Notes under the pieces: model-generated
Seen by the model: the letters and a program-made list of their open reading frames with translations, nothing else
What the model was told of the DNA's origin: nothing
Databases searched by the model: none
Origin: Arion vulgaris
Lineage: Eukaryota; Mollusca; Gastropoda; Stylommatophora; Arionidae
Direction: 5' to 3'
NCBI GenBank assembly: GCA_020796225.1
Contig: CM036758.1
Location: 63,135,774-63,199,773, forward strand
Length of the DNA: 64,000 bases
Shown: positions 37,901-49,900 of the stretch, piece by piece
Position numbering within the stretch: the stretch's first letter is position 1
Layout of the letters: each line of letters starts with the position of its first letter
Program-made: the position numbers and the translations under genes

Positions 37901-40900
37901 AACAAAGTACTATAGTTTTACAAAAACAGAAACAGTGACGATAAACAGCAACGTTTCGACCAACAAGGCCTTTATCAAGCAAACGAACAAACAGGAGTGA
38001 CAAATTAAAATGAAACACAAATGGACGACCAAATACAAACGTATCTAAGGAAAAGCTGGAATAAAACGAATAACGAAATAAATGTAACACAAAAACACAC
38101 ATAAAAACTAGAAATAGAACGGAAAAGAAACAATGAAACATCTAGTAAATATATAACTTGAATACATGCAACATATACCCATATAGAGTACAAAGCATAG
38201 GAAGAGAAAGTACTAAGAAGCATAAGAATGTAATACGTTGAGCCCGCGTGGTCGAAGGTACCATACAAAGAAATCAACCGATTCTCCAGAGCAAATCGAC
38301 TACGATCATCAGAGGAACATGATCGGATGGCTGTGACCTGGGCATCGCAAGCTCCTGAATGGCCAGTATCATTGAAATGGGTAGCTACAGGGGTCACAGA
38401 GCATTGGCGTATATCGCGCAAGTTGGGCGAATCGGTCACTGAGTCTCCTGCCGGTTTCCCAATATAGGCCTTGTTGCACCGCTTGCAGATAATGGCATAG
38501 ATAATATTACGGGACTCGCATGTGAAACTGTCTTCAACAACGAACGTGGCTTTTGGAAAAGACACCGTGCGGGTCTGTATGACATAAGCACAAGTGTTGC
38601 AGCGCCGACGACCACACTGGATGGTGCCAAAATGACTCTGGATATTAGGCTTGAGGCGACTGTGAACCAACATATCCTTAAGGCTTCTGTCCCGTCTGTA
38701 CGCCACCAAAGGATAGTGTTGGAAGATTGAACGTGTCTCAGGATCAGACTGAAGAATGGAGAGATGACGGAATAAGACTTTCTTCACAAGGGAACTATGA
38801 GGGTGGAAAGTTAAGACAAGTTTCACCCTGTCAGAATTGGAAGTTCTATGCTGGTTAGAGAGAGCCTCCTGGCGAGAAATTTGTTGAACGCGCCGCATAG
38901 CAGAAGCAAGCACCTTACCCGGGTATAAGCGCTTACGAAAGAAATCCAGCATCTCGTGAGCTCCATCTTTGTATGGTACCTTGTGACCACGCGGGCTCAA
39001 CGTATTACATTCTTATGCTTCTTAGTACTTTCTCTTCCTATGCTTTGTACTCTATATGGGTATATGTTGCATGTATTCAAGTTATATATTTACTAGATGT
39101 TTCATTGTTTCTTTTCCGTTCTATTTCTAGTTTTTATGTGTGTTTTTGTGTTACATTTATTTCGTTATTCGTTTTATTCCAGCTTTTCCTTAGATACGTT
39201 TGTATTTGGTCGTCCATTTGTGTTTCATTTTAATTTGTCACTCCTGTTTGTTCGTTTGCTTGATAAAGGCCTTGTTGGTCGAAACGTTGCTGTTATCGTC
39301 ACTGTTTCTGTTTTTGTAAAACTATAGTACTTTGTTTGTACGTGTTTCACTATTTACCAAGTTTTACTGCAGTCTTCCCCTATTTCGATTTAAATATTTC
39401 CACCATCGTTTCTTTGTAATATTTGATACGGATTGTTGCTGTGTTCTATCTCTCATTGTGTTGTTTGAAACGAAATCACTTCATATAGCTTTTGATAGCT
39501 TTCATACTATTTATTTATTTTATCATTAACAGAGTTATAAAAATATCATATAATGTTACTTCTGCAGACAATCATGTTTTTCTTAATATTGTTATTTTTC
39601 CACAAAGAAATTATTTGTTCTGAAAAGTATAGCATGTACATTAAGAGTTTATTGTTTCACTTGCTCAGAATTGTCGACATAACACAGAAGGAGATCACTG
39701 TGATCGCTGCTCTCGTAGTTACTCTGGTAATGCCACCCGTGGATCTGCCTTTGATTGTCAGAAATGTCCCTGCCCACTGACAGAGTCTCCTAACCAGTAA
39801 GTCTTAATATTTTTGTGATTAGTTACTAAACTCATACATTTCATAATAAAATAACAGTGAATCCAGATACTAAATACAAATATTACATAATAAACTATCT
39901 GTGAGCACAGTTGCTAACTCAAATGTTCAATGCTAAATATTCAGATGGTTCTGTTGCTAGACCCAAATATAACACAACAGACTACTCGTGGATTTGTTGA
40001 GGCGGGGATCAGTGCACATATGGACATACATTGAATGGCGCCAGGAATGGTGCTTCTGACTGATTTTTGCGTACAGGCCTGCTTTTTTTTATTGTGTCTT
40101 CCACCAAACAGGCATGCCTTTTTCGACATCAAGGTAGTCTGAGTGAACTCAAAGTACAACGCTGGTTACATAGGTTATGAGCATCAAGAATAAATTCACA
40201 TATATCGATAGCAATAAATATAAAATAACTTTTTATAATATAAAAATAGGGACCAGAAAGGGCATATAGAGAAAGTACTGGACAGGTAACATAACTTTTT
40301 TTTTTTTCCCGATCCAGAAGCACTTGAGCTTTTCAGCTCTTGGTGCCATGGACATCGTAACCCTTCGGTTCGGTGCCACGAACACCGTAAATCTGGGGAA
40401 TCTGTGACTTTTTCTGCCATCCCGCGGAATTGAACCCTCACACACAGAGGGATAGTCACCCGTAGTCCAACGCGCTACGAACACGCTGGGCAGACGGGCA
40501 GTAACGTAACATAAAAATTATACTAAAATAACTTCCAGATTTCAAATTAACCATAACAAATTTGTAGATGATTACTTTACTTAATCCCGTCATGCCTAGT
40601 GACACATGGGGCTTCATAAAGGACTTTCCATGCTCTCCTGTCCCGTGCAACCTTCAGCGCAGAGCCCCACGTCAGAGATGCGGTGTCCAGTTCCTCTTCC
40701 ATCATGCGCCTCCATGTTGTCCGTGGTCTGCCTTTCTTTCTCTTTCCCTCTGGTGTCCAAGTGAGGGCTATCCTTGCAGGCATTTCTTGTCTCATTCTCA
40801 TAACATGTCCGAGCCATTTCCATCTTCTCTTTTTGAGTATGTCATTCATTGCCTCTTGTCTTGTGTCTTGGAGTAGTTGGTTATTGGATATTTTACTGGC

Positions 40901-43900
40901 CAAAAGATTCCCAAGATTCTGCGAAGACAAGAGTGGTGGAAAACTGACAGCCTGCTAGTATCTCCTTTGGTCATCCTCCAACACTCCGATCCGTAGAGCA
41001 AAACTGGCAAAACAATGCTTTTATAGAGTTTAAGCTTTGTGGTCCTATTGTAGATTTTGGACTTCCATACTGGTTTCATTCTGGCAAAAGCGGTTCTGGC
41101 CTTACTCAGACGTGATTTTATATCTTCCTCTGTGCCACCATTTAGTGTCAGTACGCTACCAAGATATGTAAACTGCTCAACCCTTTCCAGTGTTTCATCT
41201 TCTAACATTACTGGTTGTTGGATTTCACTGTTTGTGTAGATGATTAGGCTACACTCAAATCATACACATTTATTTCTTTTTTCTATTTAGATTCAGTACT
41301 GAATGTATACTAGATACAGATGGACAAGTCACTTGCACAGCTTGTCCAATTGGTCATGTGGGTCGTAGATGTGAGAGGTAATTATTTACAACGTTCATTG
41401 TTATGTTTTTTAATGTAAATATATTTATAGTTCAAGCACAAAACCATTGAAAGCAGATTACATAACAGTAAATACAGGTTATTTTTGAAAAAAAGAAAGC
41501 ATATGTGTGTTTGATTTTTATGTATGTACATTCTCTAATGATTTTCTTTGATAAAAAAAAAATAAAAACCCGAAGTAATGTAGATTTACAATGTACAAAC
41601 GATTAAAATTACACTTCAACGCAAAATCTTTATGAGACAAAGAATGCTAGATACATTTTACATCTGCAGCAATTGGTGTGCACTCCGGGCAGGTGCTTAG
41701 CCTCCCCCAACAGATATCGAAGAGTGTGCACACAAATGGTTCCTGCGGCTCGCTGATTAAACACACCACTCACTCTGCCGCTCAGGCATCCAGTTCTACT
41801 TGTACAATGGATAACTCTAAACTGCCTAAATCGCTGGATCGATTCAACATCTATTTTAGTGTCCTCATACAACAGACTGTTGCGAAGAGACCGAAGAACA
41901 ACCCCCATATCCATCTTCAACTCCCCAACATTCGATGCTGTTGATGCAAGCCTGTCCGCTATCTCATTACCGTAAACACCCGCATGCCCAGGACAGTATA
42001 TCCACGTAAGCCTCTGGAGGTTCGAAACTGCAGCAATACCATGAACAATCATTTCTGGCTTTATATATATCTTTCATCCTTTTAAAAGCCTTTTAGTAGA
42101 AATGTATATTTAGTATGTTCTTGCACTTCAAAAAAAAACTAATGTTCGTGTTTTGATATTTCACTGTCTAATTCCATTATTTTTTATTCAGATAGTGTTT
42201 TAAATAAATTCTTGGAAGTTAAGTAGACTCTAGTGACCATCAATACTCTATTTGTTTTTTGGTTTGTCTGTCTATATTTAATCTGCTATATCAAAATTGC
42301 ATGCCTGAAATGGTTTAATACACTGGAATACTAATTCATCATTGAATAGATTATTGTGACTTTGCCACCTAAAAGGTCTTCATAATTTATTTCTCTCTTA
42401 GGCCACATGTTACGCCTCTGCAGCCATCATGCTCAAATTTTCAGTCCCATCCTGAATTCATCTTTTCCTTGGTATTTCTCTTCTTCTCTTTGTCATGATG
42501 CCACCTTCTATAATAACCTTCTCCAACCTTTCACATCTTTATGTCTAAAATACTTCAATACAAGGAGGTCTTTGTGGATAAGTGGTTAAATCATTGCCTG
42601 GCATTCCAAAGGTCATGGATTCAAATCCAGACTGTGCCCATTCTGTTCACAAGTGCATTTTTTCCAGAGATCTTTAGGGTTGTTGTGGGAGCTATGGAGT
42701 TTGTGCTTAGTGCAATACTCTTGGCAGGTGTTGTGCCATTTCTGCAGAGAGGGACTGAGCCATATGGGGTAAAACCAGGTGCAATGAAGTCAATCCTCGG
42801 CTTCAGATCCTTTAGAATTAAATTTTATCGGTTTTTTTTGTAACATCAACCTGATTACTGATATAGTTTTTCTTGTTGATTAGTTTTAACATGGCTAGTT
42901 ACATTTTTCTTAGAAATCAATAACTGTTTATTTCAGGTGTGCTGGTGGTTACCAAGGAAATCCTAACCAACCTGGAGATTACTGTAAACTCATTAGTAAG
43001 TTTTAAATACCAAATCACTTAGTGAACATTATCTAGATAAAGTGTCTGGCCTGAAGCATGATTCATTACGTTTATTTTGGGATCTGATATTAGCATGTAA
43101 GCTTATCTGCACTATCTATTAAAAAAACTGGCAAGCAATGGACCAATCTGAAGTTCTAAATTCTCTAAGGGAGAGAGGACATGTAAATGTTTCAAGTAAT
43201 AGTGGTGAATCTATAACCCTAACCAGACTGCAAGAGTTTCAAGTCAAACGTGGTATAGCTAGACAAAAGCGCTATTCTGGTATCCAAAGAAGAATAGTAA
43301 ACCAACAAAAAACCAGTGTCATTACTTGCCACATGCTGAGGGACATACTCAGGAGGTGATCAGAGCATTTATGGACTAATTGGTTCAATATTCAGTGATC
43401 CGATATCCGATGACTAAATTAAACTAAACTTTCACTGTTTGTCAAGCTTTCAGCATAGATCCCTGGGACCTCTTGCTAAGGAGAGAAAAAAAACGGACCA
43501 CTACAACTCATTGGATTATTTATGCAATAAATTGCAACTCTATTTCATAGAGGCTAGCAACCTGATTTTAACCACATTTCTGTAGATACCATAGCTGTAA
43601 GAATACATACTCCACATTAGTTTTTGCTAATTTCTTGTGAGGAACAAAGTTCAATGTGTATCTATGCTCCAATTATAGTTTAAAAAAACTTATGATGATT
43701 TCACAGCAATAGACTATAGGAATTAAGACACATTTTGAAACATAACAGGTGCCATTGTTCATATAAAAGAAGGAAAACAATTCTGCAACAGACAAAGAAA
43801 TCTTTCTTCTTTTTTGTCGTCACATTGCTACCGGGTTGTTTCCCAGTGTTGTGGTTTTCTGTTTTTCACTAAAATGAAAACTGCATATCATCTGTTACAA

Positions 43901-46900
43901 AAATGCTCCAGGTATGAGAAACAGATAAACATTTGTGGCTATCATTGGTACCATACTGGAATAAGATCCTTAGAAACTCCAGCATCTATGGCTAACCAAT
44001 GAATTATTTGTAACATGTTGACACCGAGGGTGAAAAATAACTACATGTGAAATGTTACCAACAACACAAGAAGAGACAGAATCACCAACATCAGCATAAG
44101 AAAGAAAGTTGGCACAAAAACCATGCTTGAATTACTAGAGAACAAAGAATGAAGTGGTTTGACCCTTAATAAGAATGCATCCAAACTCACAGTATACAGA
44201 GTCTTCTACAACAGAACATCGGGAAAGAAGGCAACAGGAAGACCACGAAAAAGATGGTTAGATGGTGAAGCAGAATCCTGTGAAGAGTAAAAATAACAAT
44301 CACACAAGCCACCAGAACAGCGCAAGACAAAACAGAAAACCATGACACTGGGCAACAACCCGGTAGCAGTGTGGACTACAAACAAGAAGAAGAAGATACT
44401 TAGGTGTGCAAAAATTGCTTGTTGTCAAACCCCAGGAATTCTGAGTTTTCACTCTTTTTCCAATGTGCATGTTGGGGAGAGCAACTGGTTTATTTTCAGA
44501 CCCAGAAACCTCCAACAACTCAAAGCATGTAGTGCTATGCTTAGTACTGCGGAGATTCCTACCAGGTAGAGTCTATAATGGTCATCACTGTAATATTCTC
44601 CATTTCTAGTGCAGTAGAAGCTCTAAAAAATCACTTATTGATCGAGTGACCATGTGATTATAGTCCAGGGAGCCACTGTTTCGAATGCTCTAGAACAACC
44701 ACTCGTTGACCACTCTTTGTGACCTATGTGTGATTTTCACCAGGGAGAGTATTGAGTGATGATCTGCACGGACAGACTTTATCATTCACTAGAAACAATC
44801 AATTTTGACAGACTGTGCACATAAGAATAAGAAGAATGAAAAAGAAGAAGAAGAAAAAGGAAGAAGAAAGTCTCAGTTTGTTGGATAAATATAACATGCG
44901 CAACAATTATGTATTTTTCAGTCATAATTTTTGGGCATGTGATGAGGAGGGAGGTTTAATCAAGAGGTAGACAAGACAAAGACAGAGAGAAAAATTTGGA
45001 TAACCTGACTTCATGGCACGGTAGAGCATCAACATCTGAGTTGATAGCAGACAAAAAGACGGAGATTTGTGGAGATCCATGATCGCCTACGCCAGCCGGC
45101 ACAGAACCTGATGTATTTTTTAGGTATTAAAATATAGTAAGAATGATTCTGTAAGAAAGAAATGTTTGGAATAATCCATTTGTAATGTGAAATTTATGTT
45201 TGCAGATGTGACATGTGATTGTGATGAAAGAGGAACAGTACCAAATACATTGTGTGATCCCAACACTCAACTATGTCAGTGCAAGGTAGGAATTATGTCT
45301 TGACTCTGTTGCTGATGGCTGGTTTGGCAGTAGTCAAAAAGCAAAATGATTAGTCTTGTCTTATCCACATGTGCTATGAAGCATTTTGGGGAATTTCACT
45401 TTTCTATCCAGTGTCAGTTGTGTTGTATCAGTAGTTTTGTTAGTCTTTGATGTCGCAAGATATCTGTGATATTATTTATACATTGGATTCTCGGGCTTCC
45501 ATGGGCTCTGCGTCCGGTTTCCACTTGCTATAGGTGTGAGATGGTAGTAGATCTGGTTTCATTCTTATTAGGTAACCAAACAATTTTATTTGTTGTCTTC
45601 TAATATGTTGGATGTTTGTGTGATTCCAATGAAATTTCTAATGTTCTCATTAGGTGATCGAACCCTTTTATATGCTGTCTTCTAATATGTTGGATGCATT
45701 GTTGTGATTCCAATGAAATTTCTGATGTTCTCATTTCTCAATCTATCTAGTCTTGATTGGTATAGTCAAATGATTGGTACAATCAGTTAATTATGATATA
45801 ATAATATTCATTTGAGATGATAGAAGGGTGGTAAAAATATTTTTAAATGGACAATTCATGAACATGATGAAATGATATTTACATATAATATGTTCCATAA
45901 AGATGTCTTTTTCTTCTCGAGAAAATAATCTGGGAACAATTTTACACATATATATATATCTTGTGATTCTTTTTTGGACACATAAAAAACATGATACCAT
46001 GATAAAATCTTTACTAGAAGGGAAAGTTGAAGGACGAAGAGGAGGACCGAGAGATAAGTGGGAAGGAAACTTTAAGAAATGGACAGGTTACAGTATGGCA
46101 GAGTGCAACACCAAGGTGAAAGACAGAGGATGTTGGAGATTCATTGCAGCCAACCTTCGATGTGGAGACAGCACCTGATGATGATGATTCTCTAGAACAA
46201 TTCTCACATCTTTGTCCTCTCTATACTGTGCTCTCCTATCCTCATTTTTCTTATTTCCTGCCTCATTGCTCTCAGAATTTGTGTACTTATTTGTCTCACT
46301 TTTTCTTATTGCTCTTCTCATTTGTAACATCAGCCAAATAAAGAAAACTGGCTGATGTTACAAATAAGAAAGAAAAATTGAGATATTTTGGACATATAAA
46401 CAGACATGAAGTGCTGGAGAAGACCATCATGGAAGGAGGCATACCGACAAAGAGAAGAAGAGGAAGACCACGGAGAAGATGGATTCAGGAAAGTAACTGA
46501 TGGTTTGAACATGACGGCTGGGGAGGGCAGGCCTATGAGAGAGAGAAATTCGAGGACTGTTGGGGTGGCAAAGTTCTGCTCAGGACAAGTTATTTGATGA
46601 TGATTTGTCTCACTAGATGTCATGAATATTTTCTTGTCTTTATTTTGGTAAGGAGGTTATGGTTATACGAGGAAATATCATTTTTAATGTAATATTGATT
46701 ACATTGATGTTGTGTATTGAGAGAAATAATGAAATGTTAAACTATCGGATATGAAATTAAATTAATAACAAAATACAATAGAGATATAGTAAGGGGCATC
46801 TTTTTGCTATCTACATGCTATAGCGAAAGAAGAGAGACACATGAGAAAGGATTTGGGGGCGGGCTAAACAGCACACAGCTTCCTATACTAAAAGAACAAA

Positions 46901-49900
46901 ATGTCAACCCAAAATTACAATAATTCGTTGAGAATGCTGCAATTTTTGAATATCTTTGCTTCCTAAGTTAAACTATTTCTTCACTTCTGTTGTATCCTTT
47001 GATTGATAAAGGTCTTTTGCTAAACGTCACTGTATATTGTTTTTTACTTTGCAAAACTACAGTACTTTGTTTTTTACATGTTTCACCATTGCTACATAGT
47101 TTTACTACAGTCATCCCTTATATCAATAACACGGTCAGATAGTAAATTATCTATTTGTTATTTTCTCCATTTCAGAGCAATGTCCAAGGTCGTCGTTGCA
47201 GTGCCTGTAATGAAGGATACTTTCACATCAGTAAAGAAAATGAGATGGGATGTCTGAAATGTTTCTGTATGGGAGTCTCAAACCAATGTTCAAGCTCAAA
47301 GTATTATAGAGATGAGGTAAACTATATATATTATTTATAACTGTTGATGGAGTTTCAGATGAGACAGGATTTGTGGGGTAGAAACAAAACACAATAGAAA
47401 TATAATAAGGGGCATCTTATTTGTAGCTACTCTCTGTAGCAAAAGGAGGAAGACACATGAGAAAAGATGAGGGGAAGGGTTAAATATCAAACATCATCCT
47501 GGAGGTCTTCTGAGAGAACAAAGTGTCAACCTAAAACTACAATAAGTCTCTGAAAATGTTTTTTGAATTTTTAATACAGGGTGTTCAAGATAAATGCAGC
47601 CCATTGACAAATCGAAAGTTGCCAGGTACACATTGAGTTGTGTTTATGTACTAGTTAAACCGGATCTGACTAGCTCGTCCTACGTCACATTTGTTCATCG
47701 CCCTTCCCGCACTACAATTACACACCGTCACACAACCTTGACCTATAATACGTCATAACTGAACCTTCTCATTTTCATACATATATGCCAGATTAGCTCC
47801 ATTCACAGGCTGCATTTATCTTGAACACCCTGTATCTTGGATGAGGACACTGTAATTGATGTTGAATGAATCCAGTAATTTAAGAAGTTTAGAATTATAT
47901 ATTGTACAAGTAGAACTGGATCCTTGAGGGGGAGAGAGAAGTGCGTTTAACCAGTGAACCACAGTAACCATCAGTATTGAACAGGTGTGTACACTTGAAG
48001 ACATTGATCCCGTTGAAGAATGGATACCAGTGCCAAGAGGAATCGTACATCCTTTTCTGTATGCATCGAACTTGATAAAGAATGCAGGCAACACAACCCA
48101 CTTGTTGTGGAGGCAGAGGTTCAGGCATTAATTTCTGAGAACGCATCTGAGCATGATGTAATCATTTATACGGATGGTTCGGTGATTCGACATGTGCGGA
48201 GCTCGTGGGCTTTCGCTGTTCAGGTCGGAGGTGATGTTGTGAAGGAAGACAGTGGTGGTTTTGCCGTGACTACAAGCAGTCTCACTATGGAAATCATGGC
48301 GGTTACCAAAGCAATGATTTGGCTAGAATCACAGACTTTTATCCATGCATGTTTTCTCAGTGACTCAATGAGTATGCTCAGGAAGATTGAAACAGGATGG
48401 GCTAGGAGACATTGGATAGAATCGCTGGGGAGATCTAAGCTGACAAAGATCAGTTTTATTTTTGTGCCAGGGCATGCAGGTGTAAGGGGAATGAACGTGC
48501 GGATAGGCTTGCAGGTATGGCTGCTGTCCAAAGCGGACGAGCAATGGACCAGGCTGATATTATAAATTCCTTAAGGCGTGTACATGATTCACGTAATAGC
48601 GGTGAATCCACAACACTAACCAGACTGCAAGAACTCAAAGTTAAGTGTGGTGTAGCTCGACAAGAACGCTATGCTGGCAGACAAAGAAGAATTGTAAACC
48701 AACAAAGAACCGGTGTCGTTAGTCGCCACACGCTGATGGACATACTGAGGGAGAGATCGGAGCACTTATGGACTAATTTGTTCGACGTGCAGTGATGGTG
48801 ATCCGACGACTAAACTAGACTAAACCATCAGTATGCATAAGTCTCAGACACTGGAACGATTTTGAGAATTAGGTGATAAGTTTGGACATGCCAGACAGTG
48901 TCATCTTTGTGGTATAGAGAGAAGATATACTAATCAGCTTCTCATGGGTACGGTGAGCAAATGAACTTTAGGATGGCTGCTGCAGCGGAGGACAGAGCAC
49001 GAATTGGAATGCCCAGTGTGCCATGACATCGATCACATAACATAACATCTGTTGGGGTAGATTTTTTTTTTCCCATCCAGAAGCACTTGAGCTGAAAGCT
49101 CTTCGGCTCGTTGTCATGGACATCGTAACCCTTTGGCTCGGTGCCACAAACACCGTAAATCTGGGAACCTGTAGCTTTTCTGCCAGTCCACGGAGTTGAA
49201 CCCTCACTTACAGAGGACTAGTCACCCGTAGTCCAATGCGCTACGAACACGCTGGGCACGCGGGCGTTGGGGTAGATATAGCACCTATGGATCTGCCTGG
49301 AGTACTGTGACATCAGTTCAATAACTGAGTATTTGGTGCGCAACTTGATAGTTTCAACCTTAATATCTTAGCTCTGTAATTAATAATAATTAAGACTGTA
49401 GAAAATAATTCAAAAGGAAACTAGCAATGACAATTCAGAGGGTAGTTAGTGTGGTTGATTGATTGATTTGATAGGACCATCATCATTGCACTTTGGTGAG
49501 TAACCATGTGTGCTCCGATTTCTTTCTTACAGAGGAAGATCTCAACTGCAGTGCACGATGCATGAACTCCGTAGCAACAATGAGGGTCCCCGATGTAATT
49601 TTGAAGATGGTGAAGATATTTTTGTAGGAATTTTATTTTTAATCTTTTCTAATTAATTTTGCCAGAACAGCGGCTTTTCAGCCTGCTCTTCTCGATTGTG
49701 AATTGCCAAGGGTTCTTTTATGTGCTCAAATTGAATATGGGACCTACGTTTTATCGGTCGTCTCCGATAGGACTAGGCACTCAATCTCACCTACACTGGA
49801 AATCAGGCATCTCTGGGAAAAATATGCAGATGGCTCCAAGAGGAAGCGAACCTGGTACCTTTGGCATGAGAGATGAGCATCTAACCTCTGTGCCACAGAG

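Larger units (their letters stand above)
37884..39352 (-). mobile_element. Penelope-like element fragment with long inverted repeats
   Basis: A minus-strand frame (38262-38968 and into the arms) encodes the C-terminal part of a Penelope-like polyprotein: a linker ([23 protein letters not shown]), then a GIY-YIG nuclease with [18 protein letters not shown] and the catalytic Glu in ALENRLI. The reverse transcriptase is missing. About 375 bp at 37884-38260 are repeated almost perfectly in reverse at 38965-39352, so the frame begins and ends inside inverted copies. The GIY-YIG arginine segment is replaced (see findings). Fragments of the same ends occur at 8995, 14400, 17750, 46995, 61045 and 61870. 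Confidence 0.88.

Noticed and set aside
37869..39233. Short hydrophobic frames of 86-90 codons on both strands, looking like a membrane protein
   Set aside because: They are the two arms of one inverted repeat of a Penelope-like element, read through T-rich sequence.
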